A stretch of DNA of 55,929 nt. Origin: Bacteroidia bacterium. GTDB lineage: Bacteria > Bacteroidota > Bacteroidia > J057. The stretch's first letter is position 1. Each line of letters opens with the position of its first letter. Positions 27,388 through 36,708 of the stretch are shown here, piece after piece. The stretch covers positions 1-55,929 of the forward strand of contig JAUIKF010000054.1 in the NCBI GenBank assembly GCA_030430575.1, given 5' to 3'. The position numbers and the translations under genes are program-made. Below the pieces are notes generated by a model. The model was not told where the DNA came from, made no database searches, and saw only the letters and a list, made by a program, of their open reading frames with translations.

Positions 27388-28128
27388 ATGAAAATAGGTC
27401 TCCTCACATGTGACCGTGTCCACCCCAAATTCCTACACATCGCGGGTGATTATCCCGAGATGTTTCAAGCAGCATTCCCCGAACTGGATTTTGTCCCCTA
27501 TTATGTCTGTGAAGGAGAGTTCCCTTCCAACGTTCATGCCTGCGATGCCTATATGTCCACGGGTTCTTCCTATTCAGTGTATGAAGAACTTGACTGGATT
27601 GGTAGGTTAAAGGGGTTTATCCAAGAATTGTATCAGCACAAGATCCCCTTTGTGGGGGTTTGTTTTGGGCATCAATTGATAGGAGAAGCATTGGGAGGGA
27701 AAGTACAAAAAGCGGCTACTGGCTGGTCTATTGGGGTAAAGCCATTTGAAATAAAAGAACCCCAATCCTGGATGCGCCCGACGCAGCCTTCCCTTAACCT
27801 CCTGATGATGTGTCAGGATCAGATAGTCACCCTGCCGCCCAACAGTCATGTGCTGGCCACAGCTCCCAACTGCCCGATAGGCATGTTTACGGTAGGCGAT
27901 TACATGCTTGGCATCCAAGCCCACCCAGAATTCAGCAAGGCCTATGACCGTGCCTTGATCGATTTAAGAGTCGATCGTATAGACGAAACGACCATCAATG
28001 CTGCTATTGAAAGCTTCAAGCTTCCTGTGGATAAGGAGCTTATCAGGCAATGGATTGTCAATTGGCTACGAGACCGCTCGGCCCGAAGACGGGCCTCGCT
28101 GTCAGAGGTCAGACCGTTCGCGCCTTAG
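27388..28128 (+). CDS. Class I glutamine amidotransferase-like hydrolase
   Basis: The product has 246 residues from MKIGLLTCD. The fold is GMP-synthase-type GATase with nucleophile Cys in GVCFGHQLIGEALGG and the His-Pro-Glu of QAHPEFS. Stand-alone members of this class hydrolyse gamma-glutamyl amides (as PuuD does, though PuuD is of a different subgroup). Near a gamma-glutamyl ligase, it is a candidate for the final release of glutamate. The last 18 or so residues (about from the second Arg after NWL) are encoded by a palindromic repeat, so the natural C-terminus may have been replaced. Confidence 0.82.
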   Translation: MKIGLLTCDRVHPKFLHIAGDYPEMFQAAFPELDFVPYYVCEGEFPSNVHACDAYMSTGSSYSVYEELDWIGRLKGFIQELYQHKIPFVGVCFGHQLIGEALGGKVQKAATGWSIGVKPFEIKEPQSWMRPTQPSLNLLMMCQDQIVTLPPNSHVLATAPNCPIGMFTVGDYMLGIQAHPEFSKAYDRALIDLRVDRIDETTINAAIESFKLPVDKELIRQWIVNWLRDRSARRRASLSEVRPFAP

Positions 28129-28231
28129 GCTCTCACTGTCAGACCGCTCGAAGACTCGCTATCAGACAAGAAGAGGGGATTTGCCTTTAGTCTGACAGCG
28201 AGGGCTGAGTCTGCGAAGCCCGAGCGGTCTC
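28070..28231. repeat. Palindromic repeat spanning the amidotransferase 3' end to the hutU stop
   Basis: Twelve-base outer arms GAGACCGCTCGG/CCGAGCGGTCTC enclose several copies of TCAGACCG and TCTGACAGCGAG. Related to 23342-23455. The left side is inside the coding region and the right arm touches the hutU stop codon; it may serve as a two-way transcript end for these convergent genes. Confidence 0.7.
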
Positions 28232-29895
28232 TACTCTTCGAGTCTCCCCCCCAAATCCAATCGATGCTTGCGCGCCGTGTCCTTGGCGATGTCATATCCT
28301 GCGTCCGCATGGCGGATGACGCCCATGGCGGGATCGTTGTGGAGGACACGCTTGAGGCGAGTCTCGGCCGCGTCTGTGCCGTCTGCGACGATGACCTGTC
28401 CTGAATGGATAGAATAGCCGATGCCTACCCCGCCTCCATGGTGCAAAGACACCCAAGAAGCACCTCCAGCGGTATTGATGAGGGCATTGAGGATGGGCCA
28501 GTCGGCGATGGCGTCTGAGCCGTCGAGCATGGCTTCGGTCTCACGGTTAGGGGAAGCGACGGAGCCTGTGTCCAGGTGGTCACGGCCGATGACGATCGGC
28601 GCTTTGACACGTCCGGAACGGACGAGTTCATTGAAGGCGAGGCCTGCCTTCTCGCGCTCGCCTTGGCCGAGCCAGCAGATACGGGCTGGAAGCCCTTGGA
28701 AGGCGATGCGCTCTTGCGCCATTGTAATCCAGCGCCGCAGCGCATGATCTTCTGGGAATAGTTCCAAGATCACTTTATCGGTCTCTGCGATGTCCTGAGG
28801 GTCGCCTGAAAGAGCGGCCCAGCGGAAGGGGCCTTTGCCCTCACAAAACAGTGGACGGATATAAGCTGGCACAAATCCTGGAAAGTCAAAAGCATCTTTG
28901 ACGCCTCGCTTATCATAAGCCTGGCCACGCAAGTTGTTGCCATAATCAAAGGTGATGACGCCACGCTTCTGCAGGTCGAGCATCAGGCGCACGTGCTTCG
29001 CCATTGTATCTAGGGACTTTTTGCGATAAGTATCGGGGTCATTTTCCCTCAATACATTTGCCTCTGCTACACTCATCCCTTCGGGGAAATATCCTACTAA
29101 TTCGTCGTGCGCCGAGGTCTGATCAGTCAGGGTATCTACTGCGATGTCACGCTCGATGAGGCGGGCAAGGAGGTCTACTGCGTTGCAGCAGACGCCAATC
29201 GAAAGGGCTTCGCCTCTTTCTTTGGCGGCGACAGCCATGTCTATGGCTTCGTCGATGTCATGGCTCATGCGGTCGAGGTAACGCGTTTCCAAGCGCCTTT
29301 GGATACGCCACTCTTCCACTTCAGCCGCCAGGCAGACGCCTTCGTTCATGGTAATGGCCAATGGCTGTGCGCCTCCCATCCCTCCAAGACCAGCAGTTAC
29401 ATTCAATTTCCCTTTCAATGAACCGTCATAGTGCTTTTTCGCAAGCGCCGCATAAGTTTCATACGTACCTTGCACGATCCCTTGGGTACCGATGTAGATC
29501 CACGACCCAGCGGTCATTTGCCCATACATGATCAGCCCTTTACGCTCCAATTCACGGAAATGATCCCAATTGGCCCAGTTGGGGACGAGCTGGGAGTTGG
29601 AGATGAGGACACGGGGTGCATCGGCGTGTGTCGGCAAGATGCCCACGGGTTTGCCAGACTGGATGAGCAGCGTTTCATCTTCTTCCAAGTCGCGGAGCGC
29701 CTTGAGGATGAGCTGTAATGCCTCATGGTTACGAGCGGCCTTGCCTGTCCCTCCATAGACTACGAGGTCCTCAGGACGCTCAGCCACATCAGGGTGGAGG
29801 TTGTTGAGCAGCATGCGATAGGCTGCTTCCTGGACCCAACCTTTACAGGTAAGATCGGTTCCTATAGGTAGTTGGGGAATGGTCTTTGTATGCAT
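28231..29895 (-). CDS. hutU: Urocanate hydratase
   Basis: Converts urocanate to imidazolone propionate in histidine breakdown, using tightly bound NAD. The 554-residue product from MHTKTIPQ matches the usual length; an in-frame ATG ten codons upstream gives an odd leader. Family features: [12 protein letters not shown] near the start, [28 protein letters not shown] (NAD binding), [10 protein letters not shown]-like [11 protein letters not shown], the [11 protein letters not shown] segment with the active-site Cys, and [11 protein letters not shown]. The other hut genes are not in the window. It converges on the gamma-glutamyl cluster. Confidence 0.96.
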   Translation of the reverse strand: MHTKTIPQLPIGTDLTCKGWVQEAAYRMLLNNLHPDVAERPEDLVVYGGTGKAARNHEALQLILKALRDLEEDETLLIQSGKPVGILPTHADAPRVLISNSQLVPNWANWDHFRELERKGLIMYGQMTAGSWIYIGTQGIVQGTYETYAALAKKHYDGSLKGKLNVTAGLGGMGGAQPLAITMNEGVCLAAEVEEWRIQRRLETRYLDRMSHDIDEAIDMAVAAKERGEALSIGVCCNAVDLLARLIERDIAVDTLTDQTSAHDELVGYFPEGMSVAEANVLRENDPDTYRKKSLDTMAKHVRLMLDLQKRGVITFDYGNNLRGQAYDKRGVKDAFDFPGFVPAYIRPLFCEGKGPFRWAALSGDPQDIAETDKVILELFPEDHALRRWITMAQERIAFQGLPARICWLGQGEREKAGLAFNELVRSGRVKAPIVIGRDHLDTGSVASPNRETEAMLDGSDAIADWPILNALINTAGGASWVSLHHGGGVGIGYSIHSGQVIVADGTDAAETRLKRVLHNDPAMGVIRHADAGYDIAKDTARKHRLDLGGRLEE

Positions 29896-30058
29896 CGAAG
29901 GAATTGTTTTTAAAATTAGATTCAAAATAGGCCTATTTTTTCTCCAAATTCAACCTTTACCTTAGGCTTTTCTCTGGCATTATCTTGGGATGTAGCCATG
30001 AAAAGTGTAATATCGCAGTATACTGTATCATCCCCTTCACTCTAGTCATGATTTCCCC

Positions 30059-30700
30059 ATGAAGTCACATAAAACACTCTACGAATTTCTCCAGGAGATG
30101 CGAATTCGTCCCCGCCGCTATGACCTTCAAGTTTTAGGCGAAAATATCAGAAGGCGCTGGGAGGAACTTTATCCTGATGAAAAGCCGCCAAAAGTCGAAC
30201 AAAAAGAATTCTCTGGTGTCTACCGCGTACGCACTTATCCCCAGCCATTCTGGGAAGTGGTAGCGGAAGAAATTCAGAATTATTTCCCCCCAGATCACAA
30301 AGCTCGTCAACAACACCGCCCAAGACATGGCGGTAGGGGTGGCGGGGGCTACAATCGTCGCCCCAATAACTACGGCAACCAACGCCGGCCCTATCAGGGT
30401 AACCAAGGTGGTGGTGGCTACCAAAATCGTCCTCGCTATGGCGATGGAGGAGGTGGTGGTGGCTATCAAAACCGTCCTCGCTACGGCGATGGAGGGGGGG
30501 GAGGAGGTTATCAGAACCGTCCTCGCCATGGCGAAGGAGGGGGTGGATACCAAAATCGTCCTCGCTATAATGATGGCGACCAATCTAAACCTCCTTATCC
30601 TCCCAGACGAGATCATACAGACGAGCCGCCAAAGAAAAAGCGCAAACGCATTATCAGGAAACAAGATTCTGATACGCCTCCTTCTTCAAAAGAAGATTAA
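30059..30700 (+). CDS. RGG/Gly-Tyr-Gln-Asn-rich repeat protein
   Basis: A 213-residue protein with two parts. Residues 1-85 form a compact, likely helical domain (FLQEMRIRPRRYDLQVLG, FWEVVAEEIQNYFPP) that I do not recognise. From about 90 to 170 it is low complexity: four units of the form GGGGYQNRPRYGDG plus diverged ones, then a Lys/Arg-rich tail (PPKKKRKRIIRKQ). Such RGG/YQN-rich regions often bind RNA and phase-separate in eukaryotic proteins; here an RNA-binding role is a guess. The DNA repeats are nearly identical, which suggests copy number changes. No signal peptide. Confidence 0.75.
   Translation: MKSHKTLYEFLQEMRIRPRRYDLQVLGENIRRRWEELYPDEKPPKVEQKEFSGVYRVRTYPQPFWEVVAEEIQNYFPPDHKARQQHRPRHGGRGGGGYNRRPNNYGNQRRPYQGNQGGGGYQNRPRYGDGGGGGGYQNRPRYGDGGGGGGYQNRPRHGEGGGGYQNRPRYNDGDQSKPPYPPRRDHTDEPPKKKRKRIIRKQDSDTPPSSKED
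30400..30570. repeat. Tandem coding repeats in the RGG protein
   Basis: Four units of about 39-48 bases containing GGTGGCTACCAAAATCGTCC or variants, coding for GGGGYQNRPRYGDG. Unit length differs by Gly codons. Confidence 0.7.
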
Positions 30701-30807
30701 GAATTATTGATTGATAGATTATAAATTGATTTGGAACAATTCATTGGTAGTCAATGAGTAATATTATAGAATCAATAATCAGTCAATTCAATTATCAATA
30801 ATCTTCT
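30701..30807. repeat. AT-rich ATTGATTGATAGATTATAAATTGATT tract
   Basis: Facing copies of ATTGATTGATAG and TCAATAATC-like words; the same family fills gaps near 10040-10085, 13376-13440, 53284-53402 and 55146-55172. No gene. Confidence 0.5.
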
Positions 30808-31299
30808 ATGCTGCCTGAACGTACCTTTCCTTGCCCCCATTGCTACCAGGAAAATCCTCTGGGAATGCAGCAGTGTGGACATTGTGGCCTTACGATGATC
30901 AGTGATAAGGCGCATAAGCTCCAAACAGACAAAGTCCTGCCACTGGTCACACAGTTGGATGAACAGTTGCTGTTTATGCGGGCTGGCAATGAAGCTGTTC
31001 CCGCTTCGGCTTATGCCCATCAGCTGGTGGCGCAGCTCAAGGATTTTGCATCGGTTGAAGGGCTAGCCTTCTTGCCTCCTCTCATCGAAGAAGCGGAGAC
31101 GCAGCTAGCGGATTTTCCCCTCCCTACCTCTCCGCCTGACAAGCGGCTTTTGCTCAATATTGCAATTCTAATCTTGCTGGCCTTATTTCCACTGGGCATG
31201 GCCCTCATAGGTGGGACATGGGATGTAATTGCGATTCTCTGCCTTCCTGTGGTGGTTTGGGGTTATATGGGGATTTATGTGTTTATGAAGGGTCGTTGA
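30808..31299 (+). CDS. Zinc-ribbon membrane protein
   Basis: The 163-residue product has an N-terminal zinc ribbon (CPHC at 9-12, CGHC at 23-26), a helical middle and two C-terminal membrane helices (about 112-132 and 137-158). The ribbon faces the cytoplasm by charge distribution. I do not recognise a specific family; such proteins often bind nucleic acid or other proteins near the membrane. It follows the RGG protein with an AT-rich gap of 107 bases. Confidence 0.72.
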   Translation: MLPERTFPCPHCYQENPLGMQQCGHCGLTMISDKAHKLQTDKVLPLVTQLDEQLLFMRAGNEAVPASAYAHQLVAQLKDFASVEGLAFLPPLIEEAETQLADFPLPTSPPDKRLLLNIAILILLALFPLGMALIGGTWDVIAILCLPVVVWGYMGIYVFMKGR

Positions 31300-31462
31300 A
31301 GAAATTTACCAAGGATTCTATGAATCTCCACGCAAATTCCAATAATTTCATACGTCTTCTCTGGATATCTCAATTTGGTCATAATAACTAGGGCTTCAAG
31401 TCTTCCATTAATCTGTGAAAATCCGTGAAATCCGTGGCTAATTCTTCACTTTCTTTAAACCG

Positions 31463-33418
31463 TTAAGACTTATTCGACAGGACAATCTGAATCTTATCCG
31501 CCTTCACGATTTCTTTCAGAAATTGCCTCAATTCTTCATACGTCTCGGCCGGAAACTCAACTTTATTCATCTGAAGGCGACGCGTATAGGTGATTTGCCC
31601 ATCTGGCCTGACCGTCACATTGGCTTCATATTCCCCAAACTTAGAGGTGATCTGAATCGGCATGTCAGCCATGTTCTCAATGGAATAACCCTTCGGAAGC
31701 AGGTAAGTAAGCGTATCTGCATCGACATAGGGGTAGCGAAACTTCACGGGCTGGGTACGCTTTTCAAGCTTTTCAGGGACATTTCCCCATTTGCCTAACA
31801 AATTAGGCGCTAAGAAAATACGGGTTCCTGACAAGGCAGCACAGTTGCGCGCCTTCAGGTCATAGGTCAAATAGCAGGAAGGGAGTTTCGCTCCTTCTAC
31901 CCTCCCCAATTCATAGGATATCAGGTCATAGCTTCCCAATTCTATGTCATCTCTCAACCAGTCCTCCTTTTCGCGGTCTGAATAGCTTCCGATAATGTCT
32001 TCCAGATAGTCTTGCTGATAGCCCGAATAGATAGTTTTCACTTTGATCAAGGCAGCTCCGTCTTCCTGGAGGGTGATCTCAGCCTTGCGGTTTTGGCGGT
32101 TTTTCGTTGGGCCGAAGCTCGGCGTCCGCGCTAGTTTCCCCCCTTCTGGCGTCGCCAGAACGGCATACCGATCGCTTGTGGAGCGATCCATATAGCCCGT
32201 CAGGCTGTGGCTATTGGTACATTCCAGCCAAATGGTATCCGATGCCAAGGGCACACACAGGATTGCATGATTAAATTGCTGAGTAGGGAATGTAGGCGAG
32301 ACCTTAGGGTTGGCGTGGCCGCGATAGATAATGCCCATATGGGAGGGAATCTCAATTACGTTGAGCATGGCTTTCATATAATTACTGAGTGCTTTACAGT
32401 CCCCATAGCCATTTTCATATACATACTCCGCATCAAAGGTCTGATACCCGCCTATCCCAAGCTGGACGGAGACATATCGGGTATTAGCCTGGAGGAAACG
32501 ATACAGGGTATCGATCTTTTCATGGGGCGTCTCTAACCCTGCAACCATCGCACGGACCTTCGCTGCCATCTCCTCAGGCAATTCGTCTCGCCCCTCATTT
32601 AGCTCGTAGATAAATTTTCCGAATTCGCCCCAAGTATTCATTTTCCCCTCGTATCCACTTATCTTAAACTCAATGGGAGCTAGCAATACAGTAGGCCTCA
32701 GCTCACGAAAAGGAGGGGAAAACGGCTCGGGATCTATGGCTGGCAGGTTTTCAACCTTCCATAGATATCCAACATGTTTATTGGTGGGAATACTTTCAGG
32801 TTCCCCATCAAAATTGTGCGTCGTGTAGCGAATATCCATTCCCTTAGGCACCAAAACATGCATTTCGGCATACTGAACGGAAATATTGGGGGCTGTTTGT
32901 GGCGCAAAATCAGGGTAATAAAACAGCCCATCAAATTCTTGTTCATAGCTATATTCCACGGTATAGGGATAGCGGTCGTCTTGCATGCTTGCGTGTTTGA
33001 TCCGCGTATCTTGAAAGAGGGATCCGCCTGTATAACTTTGGTCGGTGATGTCTTTTTTCTTGAGTGTCCTGACCAATTTCCCATTTGCATCATAGAGATT
33101 TCCATAAAGGATTTCTGCCTCTATCAGGTCCCCGTCATATGACACCATGACCATCTCCAGGTCTTCTTCTTCGGCTTTTTTGTTGAGGATCGTGACTGCC
33201 CGAGTAATCCTGAGGGCAGCTTTGCCTGGATTTTGGATTAGAAACTCTTCTCTTTGCCAGCGGACCACAGCATTTGCGTCTTTTTTGAGGGCATCAGGAA
33301 TATGAGCTGCGGGATACCCATCTTTAGGCTGGCCGTCAGGCCGGGCTTCGGACATGTGAGGGATCAGACACAATCCCAATATAAGTGCCACGATATAGGT
33401 CTGGATGTATTTTTTCAT
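31463..33418 (-). CDS. DUF3857 and transglutaminase-like secreted protein
   Basis: A 651-residue exported protein with a signal peptide (ending SEARPDG). A DUF3857 beta-domain covers about 50-230. A transglutaminase-like core around 300-400 has the nucleophile Cys in GYGDCKALSNYMKAML, His in QQFNHAILC, and an acidic partner in WLECTNS. The C-terminal part is DUF2569/beta-like and unassigned. This family is frequent in Bacteroidota and probably acts on peptides in the periplasm; no substrate is known. It follows a diverged paralogue on the same strand with a 40-base gap, suggesting an operon. Confidence 0.85.
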   Translation of the reverse strand: MKKYIQTYIVALILGLCLIPHMSEARPDGQPKDGYPAAHIPDALKKDANAVVRWQREEFLIQNPGKAALRITRAVTILNKKAEEEDLEMVMVSYDGDLIEAEILYGNLYDANGKLVRTLKKKDITDQSYTGGSLFQDTRIKHASMQDDRYPYTVEYSYEQEFDGLFYYPDFAPQTAPNISVQYAEMHVLVPKGMDIRYTTHNFDGEPESIPTNKHVGYLWKVENLPAIDPEPFSPPFRELRPTVLLAPIEFKISGYEGKMNTWGEFGKFIYELNEGRDELPEEMAAKVRAMVAGLETPHEKIDTLYRFLQANTRYVSVQLGIGGYQTFDAEYVYENGYGDCKALSNYMKAMLNVIEIPSHMGIIYRGHANPKVSPTFPTQQFNHAILCVPLASDTIWLECTNSHSLTGYMDRSTSDRYAVLATPEGGKLARTPSFGPTKNRQNRKAEITLQEDGAALIKVKTIYSGYQQDYLEDIIGSYSDREKEDWLRDDIELGSYDLISYELGRVEGAKLPSCYLTYDLKARNCAALSGTRIFLAPNLLGKWGNVPEKLEKRTQPVKFRYPYVDADTLTYLLPKGYSIENMADMPIQITSKFGEYEANVTVRPDGQITYTRRLQMNKVEFPAETYEELRQFLKEIVKADKIQIVLSNKS

Positions 33419-33458
33419 AACTAATCTTTCATTATTTATTTTTCATTTTCCATCCTCC

Positions 33459-35516
33459 TCAACTCTTCTTTTTCAGTACAATTTGCTCCGTCTGCTTTTT
33501 GGTAATCAGGTCAAAGAATTGCTTGATATAAGCATACTCATCAGGCATAAAAAGCACTTGATTGATGTTGATTTTGCTGATCAACTGGATAGAAGGGCCG
33601 ACCACTTTGGCCTGATATTGGAATTTGGCCGCGCCATCTGGCAGGGTCACAACGGCAGGTTCGGGGACACTTTCTACTTCATAGCCTTCAGGAATCGTGA
33701 AAATCAAGGTATAATCTTCCTTCACCGGACAAGCAAAGTCTACGGGATAGGACCGTTCCTCTAATTGTAGTGGATTTTCTTCCGTCGTTTCACAGAGGAT
33801 AGGCTTGAAGTAAATAAAATCACCTATCATATTGACATAGTCTGTCGAGACCAGTTCACACTGGGTGCCCAGGGGTTTGTCAGTGGTTTCTACATTGGTG
33901 AGCTTATGGGAAGTCAGCTCGACATCTGCAAAATCATCGACGATTTCTTCCTTAAAGAATCCAGACACATCGTCAGGGTATTTTGTCAGACGGCCACGCA
34001 TGAGCGTAGACTCGTATCCTTTGTGCGTATTTTTGAGACTCCCTACTAGCTGTCCTTCTTCATTAATGGTAAATTTAGCAAAAATCTTCTTTTCTGCTTT
34101 TGTATGAGGCTCAACGGAGATCCACTGAGGGTCTTTCTCAGACAGGCGAAATCCGTAGTGGTTCAAATCAGAAATGGGAAGCACCCCAAACTGGGTCATA
34201 TCGGTAATGCCGTCAAGCAGCAAAAAGCCTTCTTCCAACACCACCTGACAGATCAGGTGATTGAATTGCGACCGAATCGGATAAGCCCTGTTGACAGCTC
34301 CGTTGCTTCGGGTACTGATGAGCACTGGATGTGCCTCAAAGCCTGCCTCTTGCAGCATAGCAATGATCATCATATTGATCTCCGAGCTACTTCCTTCCTT
34401 TTCTTTCCAGGCATTATGTAAGCCCCCTTCGCTATCAGCATAGAGGCGGTATCGCTTATCCCAGCGCATATTTCCGCGCACATATTCAAATATCGCCTGA
34501 ATATTGGCCATAGGCTCCCCCGCAGCGTCATAACCTGGAACTCCTCCCTGATTATTCACTACTTTTCGTAGGAAGGTGCTTTCAATTTGTTTACCCCCAT
34601 TTTCTGAGGATAAATACGACTCGCTGAGCTTAGCCCAGGTAGTCATGAATTTCATCTCTTCAAAGTTGGGGTTCTCTGGCCGAATAGACCTTATCTGATG
34701 ATTGATTTTAAATAAATAGTCATCAATATTGGTCATATAGGGTTCTGCGATAAGCGCTGGCGCATCTTTGAGGATATACACATTCTCTTTGCCCCTGAAA
34801 TTCACCGTCCCAGTACTTCGCAGGTTGGGGTCCACAAATAGCCTTGCAGCTGGCCCCGTGATATATAATTGCTCCGAAAAGGAATGCTCTTCCTGTGAAG
34901 TTAAGCGAAGTTCTCCATCAAAGAACCGGACAAAATCAAAGATGTCTGACAAATAGGTCTTATACTCACTGTAGACGACAGGAATCGTACGCTGGAAATA
35001 AAATGGGCGCAGAGACGCTGCGGCATCCGATATGATTTTATACTTATACTCTATGACAGATCCGACCTTCACCTGGGGCAAGGTAAAATTCTTGCGATGA
35101 TATTTGCCGCTCACCTTTTCATCAAAAATGTCTCTTTTCTCCATTTTGACCTGTTCTACTTTTCCCTCAGGTCCTACATTATAGGTGATCGCTTGTATAT
35201 TGGCGACCCGCGCATCACTCTTGTGATAGGGGATGCTGATCTCCGCCCAGTCAAATCCAGACTCGGATAGAATTTTGATGCGCTTGTGAAAAACATAAGC
35301 GATTTCAATGCGGTCGGTACCCAACTCCATCACCGCTTCGCCATAATTATACAACATGACCGCCTCCGCATCGGGATCGGCTTCGAAGGTCTCCATTTGG
35401 ACCATTTTTTTATCAACTTTGCCAAATTTGGTATTGGGAGGCTGTGCAAAAGCGAAGGAAAAACTGCTGACAAGAATAATTGTCAACACGAGGGAACTGA
35501 ACCGTAATCGTTTCAT
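33459..35516 (-). CDS. DUF3857 protein with Cys-less transglutaminase-like core
   Basis: The product has 685 residues from MKRLRFSSLVLTIILVSSF, a clean signal peptide ending FAFAQ; an upstream in-frame start would add 28 residues before it. DUF3857 occupies about 50-230. In the transglutaminase-like core the usual G-x-C motif reads GSSSEINMMIIAML, so the nucleophile Cys is Ser, while His (SQFNHLICQV) and Asp (LLLDGITDM) positions remain. It is thus probably non-catalytic and could be a binding partner for the downstream paralogue that keeps the Cys. Confidence 0.83.
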   Translation of the reverse strand: MKRLRFSSLVLTIILVSSFSFAFAQPPNTKFGKVDKKMVQMETFEADPDAEAVMLYNYGEAVMELGTDRIEIAYVFHKRIKILSESGFDWAEISIPYHKSDARVANIQAITYNVGPEGKVEQVKMEKRDIFDEKVSGKYHRKNFTLPQVKVGSVIEYKYKIISDAAASLRPFYFQRTIPVVYSEYKTYLSDIFDFVRFFDGELRLTSQEEHSFSEQLYITGPAARLFVDPNLRSTGTVNFRGKENVYILKDAPALIAEPYMTNIDDYLFKINHQIRSIRPENPNFEEMKFMTTWAKLSESYLSSENGGKQIESTFLRKVVNNQGGVPGYDAAGEPMANIQAIFEYVRGNMRWDKRYRLYADSEGGLHNAWKEKEGSSSEINMMIIAMLQEAGFEAHPVLISTRSNGAVNRAYPIRSQFNHLICQVVLEEGFLLLDGITDMTQFGVLPISDLNHYGFRLSEKDPQWISVEPHTKAEKKIFAKFTINEEGQLVGSLKNTHKGYESTLMRGRLTKYPDDVSGFFKEEIVDDFADVELTSHKLTNVETTDKPLGTQCELVSTDYVNMIGDFIYFKPILCETTEENPLQLEERSYPVDFACPVKEDYTLIFTIPEGYEVESVPEPAVVTLPDGAAKFQYQAKVVGPSIQLISKININQVLFMPDEYAYIKQFFDLITKKQTEQIVLKKKS

Positions 35517-35994
35517 AGTTAGTAAGGGTTGGATTAACATGTAAAAATGATAGCTGAGTGCCGTTGGAATGAGGAGATGATTGATTAATAATTCCTCCAC
35601 GAGTATTAGACGAAATCATTTCCATCACATGAACAAGAAATTGAAATTTTCTAAAGGATATTTTTCATATCCCTTAGTTCACATAATCTGCCTCAGCAAG
35701 CAAGCCTAAATGTATAGTTACCAGAGATGGGTTTATAAATGGTAGGAAAAGGAAGGGGAATGATTGATAAATGATGATTGATGAATGATGAACAAGGATT
35801 TTTGAAGGGGAAAACTTCATTCGCCTTTGTTAAATGTAGTTGACAGTTTGTTGCCAATTTTACATTGTCATGCTGAGTCCACGAAGCATCTTACGACTAT
35901 CTAGTTAAAAGGCCATAAAATAGTAAGATGCTTCACTCCGTTCAGCATGACAGCTTTGCTGTAAGGTCAATCATCAATCCCTTCCGCGTTGCCT
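35517..35994. other. Gene-free gap with palindromic repeat
   Basis: This 478-base stretch holds no supported gene. It contains AT-rich ATTGATGAATGATG-type sequence near 35760-35795 and an imperfect hairpin at 35866-35952. The start-proximal part should hold the promoter of the DUF3857 pair, which I could not recognise. Confidence 0.6.
35866..35952. repeat. TGTCATGCTGAG...CTCAGCATGACA-type hairpin repeat
   Basis: Left arm TGTCATGCTGAGTCC... GAAGCATCTTAC (35866-35894) faces GTAAGATGCTTC...TCAGCATGACA (35923-35952) with a few mismatches. This type of element is widespread between genes of Bacteroidota. It lies just past the end of the cco operon and may end it. Confidence 0.7.
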
Positions 35995-36708
35995 TTAATT
36001 ACACCCTGCGACGCTGTCGCCAATAGGCCCCAATTCTGGGCTGAGAAAGGGAATTCCTAGTCCCATGCCGCGAAGCAGCAAAAAACACCCAAATACGATG
36101 ATAAACCCGTTAAGAATCGGTCGGTAGCGTTTTTTTAGTAACGCCTGCCCTTTCCCACTCAGCAATGAAATGCCAAACATCATCGGCAGTGTACCCAGCC
36201 CAAAGGTCATCATATAGACCGCACTGTCCAGGCTATTGCCTGCCAAAAGGGCGCCTGACAGGGCCAGATAAACAAATCCGCAGGGCAATAACCCATTCAG
36301 CAATCCCAGGCCAAAATGGGCTGGCTGTCCCTGGCGGGCCAGCAGGCGACTCATGCTGCGCCTAAGTTTCAATAAGGCCCTGTCAAGGGCTTTGACCTGG
36401 AGGAGCTTTTGCTCCACAGAGATAGAGAGAAAAGCGCCTATTAGGATCGCCAATCCTAACGTTATCGAAAGGACTTGTTGCAAGCCCCCGAACTGAATGC
36501 CAATCCCCAATAAGCCAATAATGGCCCCTAGCAGGGCATAGGTCGTGATCCGCCCAAAATTATATAGCAGCCTGCTGCTCACAAAGCGAAAGCGGTCTCC
36601 GCTTGGCGAGGGGATCGCCAGGGCTATCGGCCCACACATGCCCAGGCAGTGTAGACTCGAAAAGAGACCGGTGAGGAAGGCGACAGAAATCATTCTATAA
36701 TTCTTCAA
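35995..36708 (-). CDS. SafE/DsbD-like membrane protein of the cbb3 operon
   Basis: A 237-residue protein with about six membrane helices, of the DsbD_2/TauE-SafE-like type. The first helix has SSLHCLGMCGP, and a later one LLNGLLPCGFVYLALSGA; the paired HC/MCGP and PCG motifs are the family signature and suggest metal or thiol handling. The ATG overlaps the ccoH stop (ATGA), so it belongs to the cco operon. Homologues at this site are thought to aid copper delivery or oxidase assembly. A sulfite exporter name would mislead. Confidence 0.83.
   Translation of the reverse strand: MKNYRMISVAFLTGLFSSLHCLGMCGPIALAIPSPSGDRFRFVSSRLLYNFGRITTYALLGAIIGLLGIGIQFGGLQQVLSITLGLAILIGAFLSISVEQKLLQVKALDRALLKLRRSMSRLLARQGQPAHFGLGLLNGLLPCGFVYLALSGALLAGNSLDSAVYMMTFGLGTLPMMFGISLLSGKGQALLKKRYRPILNGFIIVFGCFLLLRGMGLGIPFLSPELGPIGDSVAGCN

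Noticed and set aside
30400-30570. CRISPR array
   Set aside because: Repeats are in frame, of variable length and code for Gly-Tyr-Gln-Asn units without unique spacers.
30134-30664. 176-codon antisense frame over the RGG protein
   Set aside because: Low-complexity mirror of the repeats (Thr/Ile/Ala-rich); the sense frame has a structured N-terminus.
35995-36708. Sulfite exporter call for the SafE/DsbD-like protein
   Set aside because: HC/MCGP and PCG motifs and cco operon position favour metal or thiol handling in oxidase assembly.
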